A model generated the notes under the pieces. That model had not been told where the DNA came from, searched no databases, and saw nothing but the letters and a program-made list of their open reading frames with translations. DNA of 64,000 nt from Nematostella vectensis (lineage: Eukaryota; Cnidaria; Anthozoa; Actiniaria; Edwardsiidae): assembly GCF_932526225.1 (NCBI RefSeq), contig NC_064041.1, positions 15,160,951 through 15,224,950 of the forward strand, written 5' to 3'. Both the position numbers and the translations under genes were made by a program. Below, piece by piece: positions 1-17,363 of this stretch (its first letter is position 1; the number at the start of each line of letters is the position of its first letter).

Positions 1-2413
1 AAAACATTATTTAAAACCGCTGGATAATCCTTCGCTTCGTCTGGAACCCAATTCGGCGTTTAAAACCAATGCCGTCTTATAGCCGTATTTTGCCGGTTTA
101 ACTACATTTGCATTCATTATAATAACTTATGCATTTGATACGGCGCATGTATAATACGGCGTCTAAAACCAATCTGACTTAAGCCGTACTATGCGGCTGG
201 ACCAGGCGTATTATCTCGCAGACCCGTATTTCATTCGACCGGCCGTATAAAATGGTTTTAGACGACGGATTAACCATGTATAAAATTGTAAAAATTTAAT
301 ACGGCTGAATTTAATCAGACGTTAATGCGGCCTTTAAACTAGGCCTAAGCGTGACAATAGGCGAAAAAAATGATTGAAGCGGACTTCCAAATATGGTATG
401 TCCTAATAAGGAATTGACCTAGCGAGATAGAAAAACGACAGTTTTCAAGATAAGAATTGATTGATATTTAGACTAGACCCTGCCGCAGGGTTGACTGGGA
501 TACCTGAGATCTTCAATTTGTTTGGACCCTGTGTATGACAAACATTCTACTGCCCACCACCTTTGGATATAATAAAAACATGTATAATCTTGTTTTTTTT
601 TATTGTAAATTCCATATCACAACACTGATTGGGGCAAAAAATGGTAAGAAGCATCTTCTCTTGAGGTGGGATTTGACTCAAGGTGTGCTACACAAGAGAT
701 AGCACCGAAATAAAATTCAGAAAAACTGAGAATATGAGAATGTTTTAACATTCATTAATATTTAAAAAAATATATTTCTTAAAAAAAAAGCTTAATTTAC
801 CAAAATAATTTAAAATCTACTTGGTAAAAAAATCATGACATTCAATGAGAAAGATCAAAATATTTTATAGTGAGAAAACAAAAATGTGTCTTATGGGTAG
901 CCGGACAAGTGTGGCGATGTAAGGTAGTCACTTCTTTGGGATTCATTCATAGCGATTTGTAGGAGACGATTTCCATCAATTGTTACAAACTACTTCCACT
1001 TCAAAATAGATTAAGCAATTAAGGTAAATACCTCGAGTCCAGAGCACATTAAATTACGTCTTGAAGTAAACTGTAAGCAAGAAGTAGATAAAGTGAAGTA
1101 AACTGTAACCCTGTAAGCACGCAGTAGATAATTCTAATCTCGAGCCTCCTCACGTGTCCTGGTCTCTTGGTCCAGTCGCAAGTGCAAACATTAGTAAATA
1201 CAGCGAAATCAATCCGGCTTGATATGATTTTGCACAATTACTTGATAGAGATTGAGACTACGGTAATATATGCAGTAATGAAATCGCGAATCTGGCCTTC
1301 AACTGCACAAATAACATGGATCTGAGAGCTGGAATCTCAAAATCAAGGATGGCGTCCATGACACAGTTTTAAATTATGCAGAAGGTATCGCAAAGATTCT
1401 TGGGTATTTTGCACAAACGCGAGACGACGAAAAAAAAACCAGTTGCATTTTATGACTGGGCTACCACAGGTATCCCAGTAATAATCGTAGGTAACCGGGT
1501 TTTATAAAAGCAATATAGTATTCTCGGGTAGTGCGAAAGTGTATTAATGTGTTGTTATTCTACTAAGGAGACCACAGGGAGGCGCGCAATTTCCAAAAAC
1601 GTGACTCGTATAGTTATACCATTTCTTACCTATGAAGCTCTACACTGGCTCCGCTAGAAAATGCTTCGTGCGGGGTTATATTCACGAGTGAGTTAACGTG
1701 AACAAATTCGTTGAATTACACGGATTGCTTAGTTAGTCTTATAAAGAGCAGAGAGAAGGTAACAAACTACTTGTACATGTACATCTCAATTATTTACCAA
1801 GAAAGAAGGGGTCAAATGAATAAATAAGAATTTCAGGATAAGACAATATAGAAACGAAAGCGATTCCCTTGCACGAATTGTTTTGATAGTATTCATGAAT
1901 AAATCATTATTTCAAGAAGACACTGCGTCTTTTTTATTTTTCATTCACCGTTTTTGTAAGCATTTCTCTCGTAGTTTTGTACCAAATTCCAGTGTTCTTC
2001 CAAGAATTGCTCAAATCACTTTAGTACTTTTCTTAGAAGGCTCATTTTGAAAGAACATTTATAAATAAGTGCAAAAAAGTAATTTTTTCGAGCAGCATGT
2101 TCTCTGCAGGGGTTTAAAAGCTGCCCGTGCTGTTTGTCAAAAATCTTCTACGTGCCGGGTTGACAAGTCTGTTCTGATTGGTTGATCCGGAAATTCTCGT
2201 ATCGATTAGTTATACTTTTCACATATGGAAAATGCTGTACGCGGTACTACTTGGATGTATCGCTGTTTTCACATGTGAAAGCAATAGCACGACGAGTTCT
2301 TATTTAGCGGTTTACGATATATCACTCTAGTTATATATGTAATAATACCATTTCTCTATACCCATAGAGCTTAGCGAGCTCCGCGCGCTATAAAAAAATA
2401 CTGGGGAATGTAC
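1..2413. other. Intergenic region, no gene recognised
   Basis: No ORF here has domain character, and no exon with good splice sites and family resemblance was found on either strand. Positions about 35–360 hold a dispersed-repeat-like segment (listed separately). The rest is AT-rich unique-looking sequence. Confidence 0.5.
35..360. repeat. Dispersed repeat with internal copies and inverted TAATACGG/CCGTATTA motifs
   Basis: Two related blocks are visible: GGCGTTTAAAACCAATGCCG near 53 and GGCGTCTAAAACCAATCTGA near 163, each followed by TTAWAGCCGTA-like sequence. The words CCGTAT and ATACGG recur in both orientations up to about 300. This looks like an old non-coding interspersed repeat, and no coding capacity is seen. 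The family name is unknown to me. Confidence 0.4.
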
Positions 2414-2566
2414 TGTCGAAATTTGTAATAATCGTCGCAATTTGCAATAAAGTTGTCGCAATTTGTAATAAAGTTATCGCGATTTGTAATAAAAAAGCAC
2501 TCGCAATTTGTAATACGCAACTATCGCTATTTGTAATAAAAAAGGTGTCGCAATTTGTAACACACC
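2411..2566 (+). repeat. Degenerate tandem repeat, TCGCAATTTGTAATAAA type
   Basis: Seven imperfect copies of TCGCAATTTGTAATAA occur in direct orientation, separated by 3–10 variable bases. The array ends about 190 bp before the signal-peptide ATG of the PAN-domain gene. Function is unknown. Confidence 0.6.
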
Positions 2567-2758
2567 TCCTTACGTATCAAAATGTACCAGTTTGTTAAAC
2601 ATTGCATTGTCTGTGACAATGATGCTATGTGTGATTTAACTTTCACATAAATAATTTAACTGTGAATTTTGCTAGCAAAGCCGAAAGCTGGTGTATCATT
2701 CTTATCCCGTCTTTAGTATTCTAAAAACGTTATCCGCAATGGGTTGAAGTCACTAAAG

Positions 2759-8421
<5,663 letters not shown>

Positions 8422-10339
8422 ATAGATTATGCGAAAAAGCACTCTGAACATTTATTAGAAATCTCACAAAAGGCGGTAGCATGAAATACGCCAGTTTCTA
8501 CAAAATGACTAAATCTTATTATTGGATGTTTCTTAGGGATTTCGTTAAATAGATTGCCAAAATTCGGGAAAAACTGGATAGTGACAAACACTCTTATCCA
8601 TTTATAATTTGAATGGCCATCCATATATAGACAGAAATCGACACCATATAATATGATATTCGCAGCAGTATTCTTATATTTTGGCACAATATTCACAAAA
8701 GACACATTTTCAAATTATTCTTTCCCGAGTTGGCCCTTGACACACCCACCCTTCAATCAGAAAAGCGAGATGCAACACAAATTTGCATGACTGCGAAATG
8801 CGCGCGCATGGTACTCAGCAGAAAACATGAGAAGTTCGAAGCTCTTGACAAACCATTTTGGGGTGGGGGCGTCATGATACTCCATGAAATGGGAACTGGT
8901 CATTTGATATTTGGCCATCAAATCTGGCACTTTCCTAGACTATAGGATATAACTCATAAACCTACTAGTGAGTGATCGTGTATGGATAAAATGGGACGGT
9001 TTATCTAAAGAGTGGTGGTTCATAGGACATCACCATTTCTCGTTGTCTCATGCAAATCAATGTTGTATACACAAATCAAACAGCAGGTTTGTAATTTTAT
9101 TGAGAATATTTATCAACATTCTATACACCCACAACAAATAAATAAGTTAATATTCCATTCAATTATTTCAATGCCACGTTCATGTTCACACTCGTATGCA
9201 AACTCTTATCCACGGAAACCCAGGATTTACCAGTGAAAAAGCTGGTTTTCCTGGGATGACAATCTTTGTTAGTTTTGAACAACACAAACATGGTTACAGA
9301 TGATAACCACACAAGAAACCTTGGAGATAACAACTATAAGTAATTGCCACATGGAGGCATCAAGAGATAACTCTATTGGGATAGATCGTCACACGCGAGC
9401 AAAAGAAGTAGACTGAATCACGAGCTATTTTGATCAACAGTTCCACAAATAACACTAGAATGGTTTCTCTCCTCGCTGGGCCGCGTGCGGAGTGAGGGCG
9501 GTTGAAACACGTCAGAAAATTAGGCAACATGTACAAGGCCGTAACCAGAGGGCGGTACACGTCCCCACAATATTTTCAAAAATCATAAGAAAATGACCTG
9601 TAGTGGCATGGCTGTGCCCCCAATATTCACTTAATGTTTCTGTATAGTATAAAAATGCTTCTGGGTTTATTTCTTTAAAATAAAAACAAACAATCGGATT
9701 TTGCCTAATCTTCCTTTGAAGCAAGCCGAGATAAACAAGAATTAATATAAACAAGATATTTCTCTTTACATAAATTATACAATGAAAGTAATTAAAGCTA
9801 TTCCTTCGCAAAAAAAAAAACGATCGAGAAAATGACAGTTTTCTCGGAAAAATTTTACACCGTTTCTCAAAATAAATTATTGCAATACTACTTTGAAAAT
9901 AGCTTATGCAACAACCCTACGTTTCAGTCACTCACCAGAAAGACATCTTTTTCTTTGCCGCTGATAAAAGAGCCCTCGTCAGTTAACCCTTTGTCATTAT
10001 TTTCTTCCTAAATTGTAACATCCATTATTCGAAGAAATCTCAAGATATCGAAAGTATCGCAAAAGCTTTCCAAATCAGCCGATGGAAATGGATGCTTTCT
10101 CGCATTTTGCTCGGATGACAAAATGGCGGCTAGGAGAGACACTTTGTAAGAGATTTATACCATGTACAATGGGCAAAGCAAGCAGCCCATAATATAACCA
10201 ATATAAAATGGACCGGCTACAGCCCTAAAAATGCATAGTTGCTTGTAAATCTACATTAATATTAAGATAATAAAATTCACAAATTCGTAGGATGAATCTC
10301 CCTTGTGCTATTCATAAGCTACGTGCCGATGGCAGTAAT
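8422..10339. other. Intergenic region between the F5/8C gene and the NEK kinase
   Basis: No gene recognised. It contains one copy of a dispersed GGCCGTARCAG family (9536–9655). The ORFs here are short and without domain features. Confidence 0.5.
9536..9655 (+). repeat. Dispersed repeat family 1 (GGCCGTARC…AATATTTTCAAAAAT), copy 1
   Basis: Shares CACAATATTTTCAAAAAT and GGCTGTGCCCCCAATATT-type blocks, in the same order, with 40512–40645, and in reverse orientation with 60838–60932. Non-coding and probably a small mobile element; ends not fixed. Confidence 0.55.
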
Positions 10340-13300
10340 TTATTGCTTGAGGTAGCCCCCGTGCATTTCATTGGCGATTTCATTGATATAAGTTATGTCC
10401 GGTCTCTGGTCGGGAATTGGGTTTATACATAGACTGACAAGATGGCGTAACTGAAAAAAAAAAAAATCAAGAAAATAAGTAATTAATAACCATCTAACAT
10501 ACACAAAACCTGCAGCTTTCCTCGTCCACATTGGTTTTAGATAATAAAGATTTCTGAATCCCTAAGTATTATTGATCTGGTTTACAAAATCGATCTGCCA
10601 TAATTATGAACTTGCTAATTCTGAATGTTTTTGTCATCGCTTTTGTTCTTGCATCCAAGTGATTAACACTTTGCCTAACCCCCTAACCCTTCGCGTTGAC
10701 TGCCGGGATCAAGCTTTTTGCTAAGGGGGGGGGGGGGGGGGTTGGCTCAGTGAGGGGGAAGTGGGTAAATTTTCTTGTTACATATGGCTTTCTGGCAGCT
10801 CAAGGGGGGGGGTTTAAACCCCCTTACTGACTGTGAAACTATACCTAGTCTTGTGTGCAGGGCCGCACATCCCCCCTGACTACCAACAAGCCAACTTTTA
10901 TTTTGAAAAAATCGCAAAACCTATTAAGATGTTTTGAATAAGATTCATCTATGAATCCATAATCCACCTATGCAGTCCTTGTTGCTTAGCATGAATACAG
11001 AATACTGATTGGTTGTAAGGCTTGTTGCTAGGAATTGCTGAGGGGGAGGGGGAAGATATTGCTAAGTTCTTGTAGCCTACCTGTTGCGAATAATGCTCAG
11101 CAGGGAGGGGTGGGTAGTCGCACTGTTCAATCTTTTTACATAAGGAATACAGATTCATTTTGTCCCCGTAGAAAGGAGACTGTAGAGCTGCCATCTAAAG
11201 GATGAGGAAAAAAAAAACAAAGCTTACAAAACAGCTACTTTGTGAAGTAATTTGGTGGGTGCATGCCTCAGGGATCAGTCAATGAATGCACTCATTTAAA
11301 AAAATCCTCATGAACCAGGTTGTGGGTGGTTGTTTCTAACCATGAATGACATAAAAAAAACTTGCAAACTGTATGAAATTGCAATCATTGTATAAAATAC
11401 AGTGGATTTGGGGGACGTTTACCATCTACTGGGAATGTTAAAAAGATATCACTATGGGTATATAATCATTCTAAAAGAAAAAAAAAACATAAAAAATATT
11501 ACCTCATATAGCAGACACCCTAGGGACCAAATGTCTGACTTAAAGTTGTAGCCATTTTCTTTTATTCTCTCAGGAGACATGTAGTATGGGGTCCCAACTG
11601 AAATAGAAAATAAATGAGCCTTTGTTTCCTTTTGACTCTTATATAATGTGGGGCTACCTGTGGTGTCACAAGAGGAAACATGGGGGAGGGGTCAACAGGT
11701 GTGCTAACTAAAATAAAAACAGCCTTTGTTTCCTATCCTGTTATTTAAAAGATCTGGGACTGTCGCGATGAGGGACGAAAGGTGGAGGGGGTCAAATGGT
11801 GTACCAAATTAAAATAAATAATAAATAAATAAATAAATAAATCAGCCTTTGCTTCCTGCCCTCTTATAGATCTGGGATGTCACAAAGAGGAAAGAAGGAA
11901 AAAGAACACACACACATTACCTGCAAACTCCCAGCCTCACACACCCACCCACACAGATGCTTACCACCCACCCACATGGACGCTTACCATCCACCCACAC
12001 AGATGCTTACCACCCACCCACATGGACGCTTACCATCCACCCACACGTATGCTTACCACCCACCCACACGGATGCTTACCACCCACCCACACGAATGCTT
12101 ACCACCCACCCACACGGATGCTTACCACTCACCCACACAGATGCTTACCACCCACCCACACGGATGCTTACCACCCACCCACACGACGCTTCCCACCCAC
12201 CCACACGGACGCTTACCACCCACCCACACGGACGCTTATCACCCACCCACATGGACGCTTACCACCCACCCACACGGATGCTTACCACCAACCCACATGG
12301 ACGCTTACCACCCACCCACACAGATGCTTACCACCCACCCACATGGACGCTTACCATCCACCCACACGTATGCTTACCACCCACCCACACGGATGCTTAC
12401 CACCCACCCACACGGATGCTTACCACCCACCCACACGGATGCTTACCACCCACCCACACGGACGCTTACCATCCACCCACACAGATGCTTACCACCCACC
12501 CACATGGACGCTTACCATCCACCCACACAGATGCTTACCACCCACCCACATGGACGCTTACCATCCACCCACACGTATGCTTACCAACCACCCACACGGA
12601 TGCTTACCACCCACCCACACGGATGCTTACCCCCCACCCACACAGATGCTTACCACCCACCCACATGGACGCTTACCATCCACCCACACGTATGCTTACC
12701 ACCCACCCACACGGATGCTTACCACCCACCCACACGGATGCTTACCACCCACCCACATGGATGCTTACCACCCACCCACACGGACGCTTACCATCCACCC
12801 ACACAGATGCTTACCACCCACCCACATGGACGCTTACCATCCACCCACACAGATGCTTACCACCCACCCACATGGACGCTTACCATCCACCCACACGTAT
12901 GCTTACCAACCAACCACACGGATGCTTACCACCCACCCACACGGATGCTTACCCCCCACCCACACGGATGCTTACCACCCACCCACACGGACGCTTACCA
13001 CCCACCCACACGGACGCTTACCACCCACCCACACGGACGCTTACCACCCACCCACATGGACGCTTACCACCCACCCACACAGATGCTTACCACCCACCCA
13101 CATGGACGCTTACCATCCGACCACACAGATGCTTACCACCCACCCACATGGACGCTTACCATCCACCCACACGGATGCTTACCACCCACCCACACGGATG
13201 CTTACCACTCACCCACACGGACGCTTACCACCCACCCACACGGATGCTTACCACCCACCCACACGACGCTTCCCACCCACCCACACGACGCTTCCCACCC

Positions 13301-16300
13301 ACCCACACGGACGCTTACCACCCATCCACATGGACGCTTACCACCCACCCACATGGACGCTTACCACCCACCCACGCGGATGCCTACCACCCACCCATGC
13401 GGATGCTTACCACCCACCCACACGGAGGCTTACCACCCACCCACACGGACGCTTACCACTCACCCACACGGATGCTTACCACCCACCCACGCGGATGCTT
13501 ACCACCCACCCACGCGGAGGCTTACCACCCACCCACACGGACGCTTACCACCCACCCACACAGATGCTAACCACCCACCCACACGGACGCTTACCACCCA
13601 CCCACACGGACGCTTACCACCCACCCACACGGACGCTTACCACCCACCCACACGGACACTTACCACCCACCCACACGAACGCTTACCTAAGGAGTGAGCA
13701 GCGGTCGTCTTGGAACTAAAAAAGCGTCCAAGTCCAAGATCTCCAAGCTTCACAACACCAGTAGCAGTAATAAACACATTTGCTGGCTTGATATCTGCAA
13801 ACAGTATATTTTATAAGCTGCACTGCATTGGTACAGATGAAGAACTATAGTAAATAGAGCTATGATCCTATGTACATATGTGTGTTAAAATACAGGACCA
13901 TATCCTTATCTGAGAAAGTGAGGAACTTTAATAACAATAATTTAAAGGAATGATACCAGTCAAACTCTTGCTATTACCAGCCCTGTAGCCAGGGGAGTAA
14001 TGCAAATGCCAATGGGTAAATGAACCACACTACTTAAATCCTGGTAATTGTCTTGATAACCTACGCTCTGTTCATAACCAGGTGTCAATGTATATATATA
14101 TATGTCAATAGGTGTCAATATATATAACAATTTCTTGAATCACTGGGTTGAATTTACAGGACCAAAAACAGGTGTCAATGATAAGTGAGTTGTGACACTA
14201 AAGTACCCAGGGACTTGGTACTGGGGGCCTCTTTTATCACTCATTCATTCCGAGCCAAACATAGATCAAATAATTGCTCAAAAAGGGACTGTACTTATGT
14301 ACAGTAATAAGGAAGGGTCCTTAAGGTGTGACTGACTAGCACATACCTCTGTGCATGACTCTCCGTGAGTGCATGTGCTCAAGAGCTGCAGTAAGTTGAA
14401 CAAAGTATTTCCTGCAAAGGGTCATATTTATTGGTGAGCACATAGCAGGGTTCAGGTTTGTTCCTAGGAGGATGGGGGGGGGAGGGGGAGCACAGGGTGT
14501 AAATATTTTCCCCCTTCTGGCTGCTATACCTGAGACACTTCTTATTGAAACATCATTAAATCCTATCCTTTTTCAATGTGACACCCATGACTTCACAAAA
14601 CCCCTCAGCCTATCCTGGGAACATGACTGTGGTTTAGCATGGACTTGCCAAAGACTGGGGGTTACCAAGGGGGGGGGGCAAACATAGGGCTTACCCCCTT
14701 CTCCTCCTCAAAGAAAAACAAGCCCACACTGAAAACTAACAGCTCTTAGTTACAGCCACATTTCATAACTCTGTCGTTGCTTTGAGGAACTATAAAAAGT
14801 TCCCTGTTTTCCAATAATTAACAATTTAGAACCCTTAGAAGTAAAAATGTTTCAACAAACCAAATTTAAAGTCTCCAATGTAGAAAATTTAAAGTGCTCA
14901 ACCATTAAAATTAACAAGGCTGTAAGACGAAAGGGTGGGACAGCTATGTTTAAACCTTGCCAGCTTACCAGACAGTTCTTTCAGGAATCAATCTCTTTTG
15001 CTTTTTGAAATGCTACAATCAAAAAAACTAAAGATCAAAAAAACATGAAGGCATTAAGAGAGAAGAAATAACTAAAACATAAAGGAAATTTTACTTTTAA
15101 CCATAAGGAGATTGGATACATTCACGCCATATTTAGCAGACAATAACAGTTTAAACTTTCATTGCATTAATTATTCCTTGTGGCAGAGTAGTCTCAAATT
15201 TAGTTTTGATGTTTAAAGGGTCTTGTGTCCCCAGGAAGTATAATCTTTTACCTTAATCATTCTTGATAGGTCTCCTGCATCTGCCAATTCTAATACAATA
15301 TTTAGCTGAAAGACAAAATAAAACTTCAATTAGACTTGGGTCGAACAGGGGAATAAAGAGGGTAAAACATCAGGAATCACAATTTCACAGATGACAAAAT
15401 TAAGGACAATAATCTTGATCCACCACAGAACTAAAATGGGCATGAGAATATGCAATAAAAAGCAGTGAAACATGAAAATGAGAAATATGTGGCCAGACAA
15501 TTATAATATTTTGAATAGTATTTAGACCGGATGTTACATTTGTTGAATTTCAAGGTTTAAAATCATGATCCACACAAGATTAATTTGTTATTTCGATGTT
15601 CATAAAGACATATTATTTCACTAATCACAGTCCCATTTTATCTGTTTTCATTCATCCCGGAATGAATTTAGGTCTATCATGGATCACAAAGAACTTCGTC
15701 CCTCCCTTTGGAGTTCAGGAGACTAAAACAAAAGCAGCAGAGCTGTTTATACATATTTCTGACAGGGAAAAACCAGTGGGGTTCCTTCTATATCAAAAGA
15801 GGGGGATACATTATTTTCAAGAAGTGGAAGTGAGCTTAAGTGATGTTACTATAAATGGGAAATTGAGGTTGGGAAAACCTTGTTGTATTTTGAATGCATG
15901 CTAATAACTATAGTCTATCTAGCCACATTAAAAAAGAGCTATTTTCTTTCAATTTTGCAAGACATCACCAAACCCAAATAAATGTTAAGAGACCATATAT
16001 CTTTGAAAAGCCAATGAAAGTCCCACCTACCTCATTATTTTCAATAAATGAAGCATAGTACTTGATAACATTTGGGTGATTTAGTTGTTTTAAAAGATCT
16101 ATCTCTTTAATACAATCTTGTCTTGCCTTTGCATCCATCATATCGAAAATCTGGAAAACAGACAATGAGTAAAACACAAGAAATGAAGTACACACAGACA
16201 TAAAACTCCAGCTGAGTGTCAAGTGTCCTTTGGCACAGAAGGGCTGTCCTGCATGGTTCCTGTAGATTAGCAGCCAACAAATTTAAGACTTTTCAGAATT

Positions 16301-17363
16301 TTTAATATCTTAAACATTTATTACCAGCATGAAAGATAACACTCCCTCAGTAAAAACAACTCCATCAAGCATAATCTTGGCTAGAAATTGTTAAACATTA
16401 ATCTGGAATTTGAAAAAAAAAGACTTTTTAAGACCATTATTAAACTTTATACATGAATTCAAGAACTTTTAAAGGCCTTAAAACAAAAATAAAGTTTAAG
16501 TCATTTAAAGACTTTTATAGGACCTGCTGGAACTATTTTCCACCCTGCATTTCTTTTCTAGTCATAGACCAAAGCTATTGCACAAATGTCAGATAAATTT
16601 TTTAAATGAAATATTAAACTATGGCTATTAGAAATTTTGGCAAAAAAATGTGTCTTACAATGCTGTATGAACACAAAAGCAAAGGTGGGCTGGCAGAAAT
16701 TCTTTAAAAAAAATAATTTTAATGGAAGTTAGTGCATGATCGGAAAAGAAAAACTTTTCAAAGATAAAATTTGTTATATTAGCATAACAAAACGATTCCC
16801 CTCATTACCATATCTACGAAGCAAAAAAGAACTTCTAAAACAATTATCCAAAATTGCTTGTCACATTAACAACAATGCTAAACACGCATAAATTTGAAGG
16901 GGTTTACGAGGCCCTACGTTAATAAGATCACCACTATTCGCTTCAACGGTTAATTCACTTGCTACAGTAACGTTGTTTTTGATTTGATATTTTGGTATTG
17001 TGAAGAAATCTTAATCATTTCTGGTAACACAGCAGTAGGCCTCACCAAGCAACTAACCATCGTATAATTGGGTAGTCACATTTAGCATTTCTCCCCTAAA
17101 CAAGTAGCCATGGATATTCTATCCCGAGAAAAAAAAAAACTCTATAGTAAACCAAAAGTGTTAGCATTATGAATTAACACGTATTTTATTACCTGGATTT
17201 TTTTAAGTGCGACGATTTGATTATTAGCGGTGCATCTAGCTTTGTATACGACACTGAACTGTCCTCGGCCTATTTTCTTCTCAATTTCGAAGTTTCCAAG
17301 GCAATTATAAACGGCATATTCGTCGTCCCCCGCAGAAGGGGTAATGTCCATAGCTGAAGTCAT
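10340..17363 (-). CDS. NEK7: NEK6/NEK7-type serine/threonine kinase
   Basis: Mitotic NIMA-family kinase, 293 residues, close to NEK6/NEK7 length (about 300), with a kinase domain and only a short N-terminal extension. Nine exons (minus strand): 17193–17363, 16031–16150, 15252–15305, 14969–15012, 14347–14411, 13687–13794, 11503–11597, 11081–11194, 10340–10450; all phases close. Visible motifs: glycine loop [12 protein letters not shown] lysine, [20 protein letters not shown] helix C region, HRDIKPAN catalytic loop (split over exons 5/6), DLGLGRFF in place of DFG as in NEK6/7, activation segment [16 protein letters not shown], and [11 protein letters not shown]. It ends HGGYLKQ. The vertebrate NEK6/NEK7 split probably postdates this gene, so the symbol stands for the pair. 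Intron 6 has tandem arrays at both splice sites. Confidence 0.93.
10697..10835 (-). repeat. Dispersed G/C-rich repeat family 2, copy 1
   Basis: The reverse complement matches 22588–22736: both carry GCTGCCAGAAAGCCATATGT, then CACTGAGCCAA, a poly-C run, TTAGCRAAAAGCT and GATC. The poly-G tracts (10724–10741 and near 10804) are part of the element. It lies in the last part of the NEK gene (intron 8). Confidence 0.7.
11575..11890 (-). repeat. Degenerate tandem repeat of about 104–123 bp spanning the NEK exon 7 acceptor
   Basis: The block GCCTTTGTTTCC recurs at about 11618, 11722 and 11845 (last copy GCCTTTGCTTCC), each preceded by AAATAAA and a GGGGTC-type word. The first copy contains the true acceptor (exon 7 starts at 11597) and the first exon bases; later copies are decayed versions. 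An (AAAT)n tract at 11812–11842 lies within the last copy. Confidence 0.6.
11938..13691 (-). repeat. Tandem array, 23-bp unit, about 76 copies, starting at the NEK exon 6 donor
   Basis: On the minus strand each unit reads GTAAGCGTCCGTGTGGGTGG plus GTG. The first unit begins exactly at the splice donor after exon 6 (…CACTCCTTAG, then GTAAGC at 13686), so every unit repeats G/GTAAGC or G/GTAAGT. Some units lack 2–3 bases. The unit has no stop codon on the plus strand and 23 is not a multiple of three, so three overlapping plus-strand ORFs of 537–606 codons arise; they are not genes. Confidence 0.95.

Noticed and set aside
9360-9811. Two minus-strand ORFs of 66 and 99 codons
   Set aside because: They overlap a dispersed repeat and have no recognisable features.
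10339-10344. AATAAA overlapping the NEK stop codon as its polyA signal
   Set aside because: The hexamer arises from CAA TAA A at the stop and would leave almost no 3' UTR; no supporting downstream element.
11877-13719. Three overlapping plus-strand ORFs of 537–606 codons (His/Pro/Thr-rich)
   Set aside because: They read the 23-bp intronic array of the minus-strand NEK gene. The unit lacks stops and its length cycles through all frames, so long ORFs are expected by construction.
15596-15904. 102-codon plus-strand ORF
   Set aside because: Lies in a NEK intron, antisense; no domain or splice signals; composition not gene-like.
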